From positions 4,216,001 through 4,280,000 of the forward strand of contig OY744473.1 in assembly GCA_963556145.1 (NCBI GenBank): 64,000 bases of DNA, read 5' to 3'. The notes beneath the pieces were generated by a model, which searched no databases, had not been told where the DNA came from, and saw only the letters and a program-made list of their open reading frames with translations. Below, in pieces: positions 1-12,125 of this stretch (position 1 is the first letter of the stretch; each line of letters opens with the position of its first letter). This DNA comes from Hygrocybe punicea. Taxonomy: Eukaryota > Basidiomycota > Agaricomycetes > Agaricales > Hygrophoraceae. The translations under genes were made by a program, and so were the position numbers.

Positions 1-1773
1 CTCAAAGGCTTACCACTAAGATCTTACCATTCGCCTTTTTGAAGGTCCACCATCTGAATGAACACACCATGACGAGCGCACTGAGCTGCCACCACCCCTG
101 TAATCACAGCACCTTTGTATCTAGTCACATTCTGCATTTCAACGGCTTTGAGGCGTGTGCAGGTTGATTTCTAGGGAGTAATCACATCAGATCAATAACT
201 TTGATCATGACCAGAACACTCACATCAGGGGAATCGCCCACATTTGAAAGATAGGTAAGATACTCGGTGTTTTCAACAAAAATGCCATTGCCATTAGCCA
301 GAGCTACATTATCTGGGTCTTCCTTGGTTGTCTTTAGGCATATTGCTTTGAAGTTCCCATCAAGACTGATAGTCATCATGTATTTATGTCTGGTGTTTAC
401 ACGAGATCAGTTGCTCGCCAAAAAATTATACAACAGATAACTTACTTGTCCTTAGGCGATGCCAATGCCAAAGTTTGCTCATTGATGTTGACACCAACTT
501 TGGGGCATGCCGGACAACAAAAAGTGAGGGAGCCAGGGCGCCGAAGGGTGAGAATGGAGTCAATACCATGAGCCTGCCCTGAACGATGGATGGCTGCAAG
601 ATGGTGCCAAATACGGCTGACATAGATAAATTGACGGTAGTGATCCTGGTCAACAGTTAGCTTAGGATTCCACATGATTGGTCTCATATGTACTGGGCAG
701 TTGTGAGCAAAAAGATTGTTGGTATGTTTCCGAAGGGCCTGAAAATGATCGTATGCTGACTTTTTGGAGGCAAGGGTGTGGAAGTGGAAGTCGTTGAGCA
801 CAGAAAATGTGAAGACAGTTTCGGGCTGATCGATCGTGGCTGGGAAAAGTCCGCTGTGTGCCAATTGCAGTGGTTCACTCACTAAATTGCAGGAGCAATA
901 CACCATATGTTGAACATGGATTCCATTTGTGTGGATAATTGTCGTTCGACGGCCTTCAGTTGATGAAAGAGCGTTTGGGCAATGGCGAGTGCAATGGCCA
1001 AGAAAGAGTGCATGTCCAAGCTCACCCAGATCACACTTAATGAAATGCCCACCCACCCACTCCTGGACACAGTGAAATGGCTGTTGTTGATGCTCAGCAA
1101 GGAGACACGATTGGCAGCATGGTTCCAGATCAAAACATTCATGACAGTGGAAACGAGAGACGTCCAAGCTGCATGCACAATGTTTGCCAGTATGCGGGTC
1201 AGAACTGCATTCCAAAATAGCGTCCTGCAGCTCCTCGAGTCGGCCAGAGAATATCTTCATCATCATGGAGGCACCCTAAGAAAAATTTACTGAGTTTTTT
1301 ATTTCTAAGTGATAAGAGAAATGTACCTGTTTATGCTTCTTCTCATCCAGAGGAGATTGTGACACGATTGGTTGAGGGGTTGATGGAGCGACATGCGGAG
1401 CAGCATCCACTGGTGGAACAGCTTTGTGTCGCTTAGTATAACTTGAAAATGCCTCATACGACATGGTGGCACGCCCAGACAATCCATCAACACAAAATCC
1501 TGTTTCAAGCTCATCATCCGAGTCAGGATCTGCAGTCCCATGGACACCTCGCATATGTTTATTTGCTTGGATTCCAGGATGTATGTCCACTTTCAAGGCA
1601 GTAGAGTGAGAGGAATCACTGGTGGGCAACAGGTCAATGCCCTCATCAGAGTCGCTGTCGACCTTGCCGGTGGCGCCTGTGATGTTGCCTTGCCTGCATC
1701 GGTGGTTAAAAGTGTAGAGAGAGAGATGGGAGGGTATGGAAACTTTGGAGGACATTGTATTGCAGACAAGCAT
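1..1773 (-). CDS. KDZ-type transposase, N-terminal half, continues off the left edge
   Basis: The minus strand reads as one protein across at least four exons joined by short GT-AG introns (1276-1326, 390-445 and about 176-223), with a further donor at 27 leading off the window. The N-terminus (from about 1773) is acidic and Ser-rich. The next exon holds a cysteine/histidine cluster (CACS, CHEC, CCQSC, then LGH) typical of the CxC domain preceding KDZ transposases, and ends with CCPACP. The third exon contains SLDGNFKA and the fourth ECs such as QCARHG and DLQKGE, which are core KDZ signatures (first catalytic Asp in LDGNF). I see no stop or frameshift, so this copy could be intact. KDZ proteins are DDE-superfamily transposases of Kyakuja-Dileera-Zisupton DNA transposons. 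The element termini are not visible; the start could be at 1755 (MSSKV) rather than 1773. Confidence 0.85.
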
Positions 1774-2017
1774 TGGAGGAGTGCATGCAACCTATTGTTG
1801 AAGAGTGGTCAGAGCAATGTGGCCAACTGCCGAGCCACCTAGTGGTGCATCACCAACATACTGTTGTCCGGGCTGGTGCTTTGACCATAACACCCATTAT
1901 GAGATAATGGCAGGACTCCCCGAACATTTGCTTTTGTGTTTTGTAGAAAATGTAGTAGCAAATATTAACGATTCTAAAATATTTTATGGAGGTCGCACAA
2001 TGTAGTAACCTAGTTAT

Positions 2018-3238
2018 TTAAAACATAGTGAGTGTGTACTTTCCAATGCTCCAAGTCGGTGACACCGTGAATCCTGCCTTTTTGATAGGATATGGGGTAA
2101 CCTTTACGCTTCGTGTACGCCTCGAGAAGATGTCCACACTCCAAGCCTTGCTCCCCAAGAAGTAGCTTGAAATCGCCAAGCACGAGGTGACCAGTAAGGC
2201 GGGGGTATATGTTGGCTTGGATTGGGGAACAGCCATCCTCAAAATTTGGTTAGTTTTGTTGAGCTACGAGGTTGAAGACACAGTCTCACCTGAAGCCATG
2301 CCATCAATAGAACAGGACATTCTAGATTGATGGAGTGGGTGCATTGAGTCAACGTGGAGATGGAGGGTCTAATTGTGGAGCTTGAAGATGAGGCTGCTTT
2401 GGAAGATGAGGTTGCTTGGGATGTAGAAGCTGTTGTGGCGGTGGAGAAAGGGATATTGTGTCGAAGCGATGGCTTAGCAAGCTCCTGGCGAATCCTCATA
2501 TAATGTCCAATTTCGGTGTGGTGAACGCGGCCTGGGTAGGCACAGATTCGGGGTGTGCGAGATCATTGTCACTGGGGTCAAAACCCAAAACTCAACTTGT
2601 TTGTAACTATGTACACAAGCCACTATATAGGTACTGTATAGTATCTATAAATGGACTGTGGTGAAGAAATGGTGAAGTGGGATTGTAAAGAAGATAAGGT
2701 AAACTGTAACAATGGAAAATAAGAGAATACGCACACAGAGAGATATCAATCTCTACATCGGAATCACCAAACAAGAGATTGGGGTTGAGCGGGGGACTGA
2801 TATAGTGAGAATAACAACCTGCTTCAAAAGGTGTGCACTGCAGAAGATGAATGAAGGAGGAAAATAGAATAAAGAAAGTGTAATGCTTACCTGCTGATAC
2901 CAGGAACCAGCCCTGGCAGGCGTCTCTGTACCCCATGACAATTTGGGGATCCCAACCCAATGGCCATTGTGATGAGGGTGCTGACCAGCCCTTGAAGGAG
3001 ATGGAGCGGCAATAGCCTCCAATGCCACTCGAAGTCATTTCTCGTTCTGCTCCCGCATCTCAACAATTCCACCTGAAAGGTCAGGATCCATGATGGCAAA
3101 GTGGATGCCAAATGGGGTTGAGTTTGTGAGGAGAAGAGTGAGTGGGGGTAACAGACACTCTATTGTGAACATGGCAAGAAGCCGGGGATGAAGAAGGTTG
3201 TTTTGGCATGATTTATGAGATGTAGAATGAGCCCACAC
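2018..3238 (-). pseudogene. Decayed unknown gene
   Basis: Several minus-strand segments look like remains of one spliced gene. One frame runs from about 3238 through an in-frame TGA near 3033 (context REQNEK-stop-LRVALEA, where TGG is likely ancestral) to WYQQ followed by a GTAAGC donor near 2895. A later segment contains NPNLLFGDSDVEID, and another near 2050-2235 reads LVLGDFKLLLGEQGLECGH in a frame without a start. I do not recognise the family. The position between a KDZ transposase and another decayed repeat-associated gene suggests transposon cargo or relic. Exon joins are uncertain, and the region may hold more than one relic. Confidence 0.3.
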
Positions 3239-3579
3239 CTATGTTATATGTTTATCTCTTGATGCCAAAGCGGAAAACCTGGAACAAAAGATAGCCAGCT
3301 GAGAACAACCTGAAAGCTTTGACCCACAGAATGTTAACCACATCGCAGCCAGAGAGGGCAACTCAAAGATAAAAATGGATCAAAGGCAAAGTGACACATA
3401 CGGATTGATGATGCTTATCCGCATACTATTTCATGTTAAAGCCACTGACTCTTGCGATGTGATCATGCTCGCTGTCGTTGTCCACAGGCCACAGCACCCA
3501 GGTATGCCTTTGTTTCTGCTGGTCATTATCATGGCGCAATCTGTGGCACTTGCACTTGCTAACCCCCCACCATACTGTC

Positions 3580-4948
3580 ATGTCCAGCAACACTATCAGC
3601 ACTCTGTCAACCTCTTCAGTACTGCCTGCAAATTCTGGGACCCGCCCCCCACATCATACATTCAATAAGGAGGAGATTAGGTTCTTGTCTGAATTTCTCC
3701 CTGACTGCCTTGCTCTCCCATCCAAGAAGGGATCCAGGTCTGAATGGTCCGACAAAGTATCCTTTGTTGCATTTGTAGCACTTCAAATGTGACTGAGATG
3801 ATGGGCCAAATTTAGAGGACCTCAAGAAAGTGAGTGTTCATTTGAATTGATTGTGAGGTTTGAGGTGGCTCACATTTTTATAGAAAATTTATCGTTGGTT
3901 TTGCAACAATGCCAGGGCTGCATCCGCCGCACGCACCATCCAAGCCCCCATACCCACCAAGAAACCTTGTGCCACCAATGCGATGGACCTCTTTGCCAGC
4001 ACTCACAAGGATGAGGTTCGCACTGAACTTAAAGCACGGCTCATGTCAGAAGGTGTTGGACCTCAAGGGGGCAATGTCAAGCATCATTGGGCCATCAAAA
4101 ATGAATTGTTTGAGCAATTACCATCCGCTGAGAAAGAGAATTTCGAGTGCCTCACTGCGGACTATAATGAGAAGATCAAGAAACTCCCACCTATTGAACA
4201 TATTTATGAGTGCACCATATTATTCCTCAGTTGCCTCGCAAGCTAAAGTGACGTCTTGCCCAGAAATCAGGCTTTGATTATCAACGGCATTGGTACCACC
4301 CTAGCGTCATTCAATGGATTCGACTGGGGCCAATATGGAGACGTCGCCCTCTTCCTTCAAGGTGCTTACAGGAATGGTGATGGTGCTGTTAAGACATTCC
4401 AGTACGCATTCTTATTTGCAATGCAAGTTTGTTATTGTATGACATGGCAATATAGTGTACAGTACACCAATGGTCTGGACAAGAAGTTCGAGCACACTGT
4501 GAAGGACTGGCCGGTACTCTGAACGGAATTCAAACAGTGGGCAAGAGATGCGCTTCGAGATCCCCAACAAGTCAAAGATGAAATAACTCTTCCTGCCGCC
4601 CCCACTACTGCCATTCCCTCTACGCCTCCGATCCATCACAGTGGACATAACGCTGATGAGATTCAGACCGGATTGGACTCAAATGAGATGGAGGACCCAG
4701 AGTGTGACGATGATACCAACAGGCCAGCAGTGGAAATTGAGCCGGTGGCACAAGCTCCGACCAGGTATGTGGCTCCCAGTGATATTGATTCTGTATCGAA
4801 CATTGTCTTTTCTAGGAAATCTTCTAAAGCAGCTCGCAAGACACCCAAACACAAGCTCAATGAGGCTGAAAATCTCACTAACACAGTGAAGCCAAGGAAA
4901 CACTCAAAGGTTGAAGTTTTAGTGTCTCCTGTTGGGCTGAAAACATGA
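3580..4948 (+). pseudogene. Broken copy of an uncharacterised repeat-associated Agaricomycete protein family
   Basis: The frame starts at ATG 3580 (MSSNTISTL) and carries FNKEEIRFLSEF. It then loses frame and meets a TGA near 3791 just before DDGPNLEDLKK and a GTGAGT donor. A second exon from about 3914 contains MDLFASTHKDEVR, then GFDWGQYGDVALFLQGAYR and a Thr/Pro/Lys-rich tail. In-frame stops at 4244-4246 and 4520-4522 interrupt it. The pattern (an RxFL helix, a DLFAxxxKDE block, a GQFGDV-like block) matches a multicopy protein family I know only as uncharacterised from mushroom genomes. The stops fit C-to-T or G-to-A changes. Function unknown. Confidence 0.5.
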
Positions 4949-5094
4949 CGAGCATATGCATGAGATGGGGAGAAGCCCAGAGAGCATCATCATTAGGTAT
5001 CTAGAATAATGCTACTTGTTTCATCATATTTCTGGTATGACCTCAGATAGGGTGAGATGGGTTATGGAATAGATTGAGTTTGTGTTAGGTTGAA
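4949..5094. other. Short intergenic stretch, nothing recognised
   Basis: AT-rich spacer between the decayed gene and the microsatellite. No ORF or repeat structure supported. Confidence 0.4.
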
Positions 5095-5225
5095 ATGTGA
5101 TGAGATAAGATGGGATGGGATGGGATGGGATGGGATGGGATACGATAGGATGGGATATGATAGGATTTAAATACTGGAGATGGGCAAGTCTGGTGATTTT
5201 GGATAGGATAGGATAGGATACTAGT
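5095..5225. repeat. GGGAT/GGATA pentanucleotide microsatellite
   Basis: At least five consecutive GGGAT units occur near 5108-5140, followed by degenerate GATAGGAT units and a second run of GGATA near 5202-5220. No coding sense. Confidence 0.85.
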
Positions 5226-5329
5226 AGGATAAGATACATGGACTAGTAGGCTACTAGTACAGTATGAGGTAGGGATAATCTTAGTGTACCTCATTTTAAG
5301 CAGTAAGATAATCTGACAAACTGAAGTGC

Positions 5330-5628
5330 CTGAGCTCAAACCCCCTGAAGGAGAGTGGCAGGATTTAACAGGGAGTTGTTAGCTAGAACAAGACAAAAGT
5401 GATCATGTTTCTTCCAAAAATTAGGCAAAATTATATCACATTTGTTGAAGTTTAGGTTCAGGTTCAAACTGGTTCAAACCAGGTTCACAGAATTTCCCCC
5501 CTGCCTGAACCTTGAACTGAACCTCAGGTTTGGTTCAGGCTTCAGCTTGAACCTGAACCTTATTTCAGGTTCAGTTCAGTTCAGTTCAGGTCCGAACCTC
5601 GGTTCAGAACCAAACCTATCCATCACTA
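5330..5628. repeat. Truncated relative of the nested hAT-like MITE at 54962-55721 (inverted)
   Basis: This segment, including a run of GGTTCAG-type oligomers (5452-5605), is the reverse complement of about 54962-55260. Shared stretches include the flanking unique sequence with AAATTATATCACATTTGTT. Its right end CCATCACTA at 5628 matches the reverse complement of the start of that MITE. The opposite end is not found, so the copy appears truncated or replaced by the microsatellite. Confidence 0.7.
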
Positions 5629-5990
5629 CTCTCACTACTTGCCCTTTTCTCCTTAAGAAGCCACCATTAAGCCATCTCCTCTTCTGTTACATTTTTCAAC
5701 TCCACAACTCCGATTCCGACTCCGCTACCCACGATGACGATTCCACTTTACCATACCTTCCTTTTTCGTTCCCCTTTACCTTTTGTCTTCTTTTGGACAT
5801 CATTGTTTATTCTTGTTCTTGTTCTCTTTTCATCCTTTCTTCTTCTAGAACAATCCAGACCGACCATGGACACATCCCCACGTTACCTTGCTGTACCCGA
5901 ATAGTCTCCTTGCCGACGGACATCATCGCTATTGTCTTTTCCCTCGCCCTGACATATTGTTGACTTCATCCCACGACAAACTGATTCACA

Positions 5991-6675
5991 ATGGCTGTAC
6001 TCCCGACACAGCTCATTACCGTAATTGTTATTGGCAGCATTGCCATCACCTTCCTGATCGGTTTCTACCTTGTTATGATCTATCTTTGGCATCGGCACCG
6101 AAACCCTTCCGCCATTGATACTTCTGACTTCCACCTCGACAATATATCGACACATAATTGACAATTGCCATTCCCGGATATTTGGTTTCCATATTCGTAC
6201 CCTGTGCCCACCATTATCCTCCCTGACAATCCGACGACATTCCTCACCTGCATGCGAACTCTGAACAATCCCCAATCACAAGACATTTCACTGTTCTCTC
6301 CAATCCGACCATCGCCAGAGCATACTCTTTTGGACTTCGACCACAGACCATACGACTTCCCAAACAGTGAACCAACCCCTATCGTATATTGTTCGCACGA
6401 CACCGCTTCAATGCAGTACCCGACGACTTGTTCCCACAGCTTGTCACTCATGCCATGACTCGAAACTTGGACCCACATTCATTTATCCTTTTCCATCCAT
6501 GATCTTGATACCTCCCACACTCGTTTACAATGATACCCTTTCTTGGACAAATACCGACATCAGGTGGACCACATTGTTCCACACACAGGACAAGACACCG
6601 CCCCTCGATATGTCATTGACACAGACATCGTCATCCGGTACAGCTTATGCTGTTCACATGTCTGACCTCGACTAG
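5991..6675 (+). pseudogene. Possible single-pass membrane protein gene, broken
   Basis: An ATG at 5991 opens a frame whose first 30 residues form one strongly hydrophobic segment (LITVIVIGSIAITFLIGFYL) followed by a basic stop-transfer (HRHR). The frame hits TGA at about 6159-6161 and then continues open in the same frame to 6458 with Pro/Asp/Thr-rich sequence. A +1 frame continues to 6675 and ends MSDLD-stop. A pyrimidine-rich leader precedes the ATG. The reading could be a gene with a nonsense mutation and a frameshift, or one with unrecognised introns. I do not recognise the family, and the composition alone could produce such ORFs. Confidence 0.3.
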
Positions 6676-7357
6676 CCCACTGTCCTAGTTGGTTTTTTCC
6701 TCTATACATTCCTTCATTTTCTTTCATACCAACCTTGCCACTATATCCACGCTACCTCAAGACACTCTCATCACCAACCCCACATTGGATGATACCCATC
6801 TTCGACCCGACCGTGCAATGCACTTGCCAAACTGCACACTTGCCTGTTACAGCAAGTGTAGACCCCGAATTGGCAATTCTGCATGTCACATGATCCGATG
6901 ACAAATCATCCGAGTCATCCGGACCTCTTCTATCCTCAACGACACCCGGGCCTCCAGTTGGATCGCGAGAACATCGACATGAGGACACCTCATGTACGCC
7001 TCATGGTGAACACATGGTAGAGTTGGACATGTTGTGGCTTCATGGTTGTATTTCTATTTACCTCCCCTCAAGACCAGTCACTATATATACTGTCCTTGTT
7101 GTTGGTTCGGACTTTTTCTTCTTTTCCTTTCTTTACGTTTAGTCTGGTTCTTGGGGCAGACTCATCTTGTTTTGGGTAACCCCCACGGCTCGCAATGACA
7201 CTAGACCTTGACCCCCCCTGTTAGCAGTGTTGTCTTAGCTGTAAGCAACAATGAAAGCTGCTGTTCTCCCCTCTGGAAGCCGATCCCCTGTTAAGTTGAT
7301 TGTTGCCGGAGCCCGCTGCAGAAGCGATCCGTAACATCTTCCAAATTCCCCTAAAAA
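6676..7357 (+). promoter_or_regulatory. Leader of DIRS-like element 1 with TATA-like box
   Basis: No gene is visible. CTATATATAC at 7081-7090 is followed by a pyrimidine-rich stretch (TTCTTCTTTTCC) and about 270 bases without long ORFs up to the gag ATG at 7358. This arrangement is compatible with a TATA box, initiator and 5' leader of the retroelement. The terminal repeat of the element could lie here, but I could not match it to the 3' side. Confidence 0.35.
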
Positions 7358-8810
7358 ATGCCTTGGATCGAATCTGACCCTAATCTCCAGATATGCCCCG
7401 ACTTCAGCTCAGATGATTTCCTCAACATCCGCGATACCATTGCTGTAGCCACGCTTATCACCCCCGAACAAGCTGCCCTCAACCTTGTGGCCTCCTGGTC
7501 AGCACAGAACAACACACAAAAGGCGGCTTGGGCAGCCCACGTTGAGGCCGACCTGCTCCTCAAGGACATAGCCGCTCAGGCAGCTGCGCAGGCCCTACGA
7601 GACAAAGAAGCTGCAGACGAGCTCAAGGAGGCAGAAAAGAAGAAACCGAAGATGCACACCTTTGACCTAACAAAATCAATTGGCACCAACATCTCCCAAC
7701 GCCCTTCAGCCTATGCCCTTGAAAGGCTCCGCAAATTCGAATACATCGAGCTCTGGTATTTCACTCCAGAGGGCTGCAACGATGCTGCCATGACCCAACG
7801 CTCCGCCACAGATGACACGTTTGGTATCACCAAAACCAACTCTGACCTCATGGTCCTCAAACCAGTTGCCACTGTCTGTGCCTCTCGCAAGGCCATAAGA
7901 GATGAAGATCTCACCTGAGACCAGATGGAAATTGGCAGCACCCTCATGCTCCACAACCAATGCCAACTACACTGGCCTGAAATCGCCACAGATGCCCTCT
8001 TGATCTTCTGGTACAAACTCTATGCCCACGAACTCCGTTCCCAACCAGACCTGGGCCTGCCGGGAATGGCATGCTGCCCTTGAGCGGAAGGATGCCGGCT
8101 TCAACATCAGCCTCATCTCCTCACCAAGATCACTCATGAAGCCTTTTACCTGGACCACCAAGCATCCCTTCATGAGGTCAGTCTCCCTCTCTTTCTGCAC
8201 CTCACATTGCACCACTTTGCACCTGCACTGCACTGCACCACTCCCTGCACCATACTGCACCTGCACCGCACCCTACCCATGCACCGCTTCCCTGCTTCGT
8301 GCTTCGCTTCGCACCTGCTTCACACCTTGCTGACCCCTCCCCTCCCAGATGAGATCACAGCCCCGCTCCCCACTCCCCAGAGGTGGCCGAAACAGTGCTG
8401 CCCATGGTCAGAACAGCCGCTCTCGCTCCAGGTCACCACCCAAGTTCTGCCAATGGTCCCCCCACTTCCGGTCCCCCCCTCCCAAGAAAAGCCTAGCCTC
8501 CCAGCAGGTTTTTCAAGGGGGTGCACCCAACCTGGGGCCTTCGGTCTGCACCCTCTGCCTCGGCCGCTTCTGTCACAACACAGCCCGCTGCAGGGCCACT
8601 GTCCTGTGAGACCATTCCCAACTCCACTCCCACTGAAATGACCTGGGCCACCTTGTCAACCCATCTGGCTTGGCCCTCTGCTCTGACTGGCAACTCCCCC
8701 GCGGCTGCCACAGCTCCTCCCACACCGATCACCACAAGTGCTCTGGCTGTGGCAACAAGTCTCATGGGGCCCAGAGCTGCCCTCGCGGCCAGAAAAACTA
8801 AACCAAAAAC
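7358..8810 (+). pseudogene. gag-like protein of DIRS-like element 1
   Basis: The start MPWIESDPNL opens a 186-codon frame ending at TGA 7916-7918. The same frame continues sensibly after the stop (WPEIATDALL), suggesting TGG was lost. About 8045 the homologous reading shifts frame: TWACREWHAAL resembles the RREWHxAL block of related gags. A likely intron lies near 8175-8345. The C-terminal part contains CTLCLGRFCHNTARC and then a CSDW, HSSSH, CSGCG, HGAQSC series, a cysteine/histidine pattern shared with gag of element 2 (CINW, HYHS, CGNGGHH). Two further TGA codons separate these motifs. The protein would form the nucleocapsid; this copy cannot do so as written. Confidence 0.7.
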
Positions 8811-9189
8811 CCCATACATTGCCAGCACTTAGCTTTGCCTCCTCACAGAGGCAAACCTGCTACATAGATACCCCAGCCTCCCCAGCCTCATTCATTCCAG
8901 TTTTGATGCCAGTATCCCCCCCATCCTCAGCACCTTCGCCCCCGCCAACAGCCCCACCATTGCTCTGCATTCCGCCAAGTTTGCAGCCATCATCACCAAG
9001 GAATATACCTGAGAACGACACTTCAGCCCTTTTACCCGCTGTAGTAGTGGGTAGTGCCCCACTACTACTAGTAGATCATGTGACTGTTCCCACGTTCTGT
9101 AGGATTACCTTTTGTGTAGATAGCTTATGAGACTTCAGCTTGTCACACCACCCGAGACCACTGAGGCACCCAGTAGGGACCCTAGTCCC

Positions 9190-10915
9190 TACTACACCAT
9201 GCTGAAGTTGAGGATCTCATTGGCCCTTTCCAGAGCTCCCCACTCTCCCTTACCCCAAAACCTGGCAACAAAGAGTCCTTTCGGATGGTACAAAACCTCT
9301 CCTTCCCCTCAAAACCCTCCAGCAACAGATCTTCAATCAACTCCGCAATCAACTCCGACCTATACCCGTGCACCTGGGGCACCTTCTCAACGATCTGCCT
9401 TCTTATCAGCCGCCTCCCTCCTGGCTCGCAGGCGGCAGTTCAGGATGTTGCGGAAGCACATTGGACCGTCCCAATCTCGCCCTCCCAATGGCCGGGCCTC
9501 ATTCTCCACCTTCCCGGCCCAGATGCCTTCAACATCAACACCTGCAGCTGCTTCAGCCTCTCCTCCTCCTCAGGAAACCACGGCAAACTGGGTGATGCAG
9601 GCGCTGACCTCATGCAGGCACGTGGGATCGGGCCTCTCTCAAAATGGAGTGATGACCACATATTCTTCCACATCTGCCTCGAACACATTGCCAAATACAA
9701 TGCCCACCACTTGGGCTGGAATGCAGCCATCATGCAAAATGGGGGCCGAATACACTCTGGTGGCCGTTACTGGTACTGCGGTGACACAATGCCTGACAAT
9801 TCCCCTGAAGAGTTTGATGAGGACACCTCTCTCCCCATCCAAGATCTCTCAGGTTCCTCCCCTCGTCTTACCTCCAACGTGGCCTTCTCATATTGCACGG
9901 CAGACATTGATGCCCTCTCGCAGGAGCTGGGCATCCCTTGGGAGACATCCAAGGACATCCCCTTTTGCTTGCAGGTCCCTTCATCGGCTTCACCTGGGAC
10001 CTGGATCTTCGGACGGTTGCCATTCCTCCCAAAAAGAAAGAGAAGTACCTGGCCGCAATCACTCAGTGGGAAATGGCACCCACCCATGTTCTCAATGACA
10101 TTCAAAAGCTCTTTGGCAAGCTTCTCCATGCCAGCCTTGTCGTTCCAATGGGACATGCTTACCTCTCCAGACTGGAGGCCATGCTGGGGATCTTCCACGA
10201 CAATCCTTTCAAACCATGCACCCCTCCCTGTGGCACTGCAGAAGATCTTCGCTGGTGGAAACACCTCCTATCCAAACCCGATGTCTCACACCCAATCCCC
10301 ACCCCCATTCCTGTTATCGACTCCAGCTTGTTCTCTGATGCAAGCTCCAGTTTTGGCATTGCAGTCACAATTGGGCCACTCTGGCATGCCTGGCGCCTCC
10401 TCCCAGGATGGCAGCGTGACAACAGGGACATTGGATGGGCAGAAGCAGTTGGGTTTGAATTCTTGGTCCACTATGCTATCGCCCACAATCCTCCAGGCTC
10501 TCACCTCAAGGTCTTTGGGGACAACAATGGAGTCGTCCAGGGCTGGTGGAGAGGCTGGAGCTGCAACTCCCAGATCAACAATGTCTTCAAGAGGATCCAC
10601 ACCCTCACGGCCCCCTCCTCCTATGTCATCCACACAAGATTTGTCCCCAGCGAACACAACCCAGCCGACGGCCCATCTAGAGGCATATGCCCCCCTCTCT
10701 CCCTCCTACTTCCCCCCATCGAAATCCCTGCTGACCTCTCTCACTTCATCGTCAACTTTGACTCCCGTGTTCCAGGATCTGAGCCCTGCTCTCCTGTCCA
10801 CCCTGCTCCAGCACCCCCCAAGACAAAACCATGTCAGGATGCCACTGCCCTCCCCGACTGCTACATCCCCTTCACACTCAAACAGCAGGCAATGGACTGG
10901 AGCAACAGCGGGTAG
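9190..10915 (+). pseudogene. Reverse transcriptase-RNase H of DIRS-like element 1 (one frameshift)
   Basis: RT blocks are readable in one frame from about 9190: EVEDLIGPF, INSAINSDLYPCTWG, RLPPGSQAAVQDV, NTCSCFSLSSSSG and the catalytic WSDDHIFF (paired Asp). At about 9980 the homologous reading moves to another frame, where FIGFTWDLD begins the thumb and RNase H part, ending at 10915. RNase H acidic residues are present in SDASSSFG, WAEAVGFE, FGDNNGVVQG and NPADGPSR. A single missing T in the run between the two frames would explain the shift; a programmed shift is possible but less likely. The original RT frame stays open through the RNase H region and runs into the recombinase. Confidence 0.8.
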
Positions 10916-11029
10916 GCCAGCAAAGGCCCTGGCATGGAACTCCCCCCTGCCCTTCCAAGGTCCCTGTCCCCATGCCCCCGCCCCCTACCACCAGGGCCTA
11001 GCACCCTCTCTGTCCCTCCTCCACCCCCA

Positions 11030-12125
11030 CTGCCTTGCTCAGGACCGCCTCCGGATCTGGTGCCCCCTGCAGGCTCGCACCACCCTAGATGAACAAGGGA
11101 TCCCAACAAACCTGTCACCAGAGGATCTCACGCGCATCACGGATGTACTTGAACACACCTGGGCGGAGAACACACGGGAGACCTATGGTACTGGTCTCCA
11201 CCTCTTTCATATCTTCTGTGACAAAAAGAACCTTCTGGAATCCCAACGGGCCCCGGCCAGCAGTGTCGTGCTGTCCGCCTTCACTGCCACCCTCACAGGC
11301 TCCTATGCTGCCAAGTCCATTGGCAACTACCTTTACGGGGTCCAGGCTTGGCATATCATCCATGGCATCCCTTGGCACCCAAACAACCTCAAGACGCAAG
11401 GTATCCTGAAGGCCACTAATGCCCTCCACCTGGCCTCATCCAAAAGGAAACCCCATCTCCCCTTCACCGTCAACTACATCGTGGCGCTTCGGTCCCAGCT
11501 CCACCTATCGGCCCCCCTCAATGCTGCCATCTTCGGCTGCCTCACCACAACCTTCTACTCAGCAGCCTGCCTTGGCGAGTTCACAGTAAAAAACCTGAAG
11601 CCAGGGACCTTTCACAGCTCAACCCATGTCACGCCAGCCCACGTCACCTCAGTCCGTGACTGCAACAACCTGGAAATGACCTCCTTCCACCTCCCCCACA
11701 CGAAAACCTCCTCCTCTGGGGAAGATGTTTCCTGGGCAAGACAACTTGGCAGCTCAGACCCCGAAGCAGCCCTGAATAATCACCTCCAGTTAAACCAACC
11801 CCCTGCAGATGGCCCTCTCTTCGCTTACCGCCATGGCAAGGGCTTCCAAGCCCTCACCAAATCCAAAATGTTGGAGTGCCTAGCCAAGGCCGCATGCAGG
11901 TTGAACGTAGACCCCCTCCAAGGCCACGGCATCCGCATAGGCTCGACTTTGGAATACCTTCTTCGAGGCATCCCCTTTGAGGTCATGAAGGTCAAGGGGT
12001 GCTGGGCCAGCGACTCATTCCTCCTATACCTAAGAAAATACACACAGATCATGGCCCCCTACATGCAAGCCGTCCCTGCCCTGCATGATAGCATCATCCG
12101 TCTCACTATGCCTCCAGTCTGTTAA
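11030..12125 (+). CDS. Tyrosine recombinase of DIRS-like element 1
   Basis: This is the C-terminal part of a continuous 946-codon frame (9285-12125). The recombinase begins with AQDRLRIW, a SAM-like N-terminal domain (AENTRETYGTGLHLFHIFCD, NYLYGVQAWHIIHG), then the catalytic domain. GHGIRIGSTLEYLLRG holds the HxxR motif, and SFLLYLRKY supplies the presumed nucleophilic Tyr. The first catalytic Arg is expected in an ARxGEF block, but here the sequence is ACLGEF (TGC), so a CGC-to-TGC change probably inactivated it. The protein would circularise or integrate the cDNA. It ends at TAA 12123-12125 after MPPVC. Confidence 0.82.

Larger units (their letters stand above)
7358..12125 (+). mobile_element. 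DIRS-like tyrosine-recombinase retroelement 1 (coding span)
   Basis: The order gag with zinc-finger-like motifs, reverse transcriptase, RNase H, tyrosine recombinase on one strand is that of DIRS-order retroelements, which integrate by a recombinase instead of a DDE integrase. No aspartic protease or integrase was seen. Inverted or split-direct terminal repeats expected of DIRS elements were not identified, so the limits given are those of the coding region. The element is GC-rich and less decayed than element 2 at 18152-25130, but gag is broken and one recombinase active-site Arg is replaced. Confidence 0.85.

Noticed and set aside
9285..12125. A single 946-residue RT-recombinase protein
   Set aside because: Between about 9980 and 10915 the meaningful RNase H reading is in another frame, so the middle of the long frame is unlikely to be native protein.
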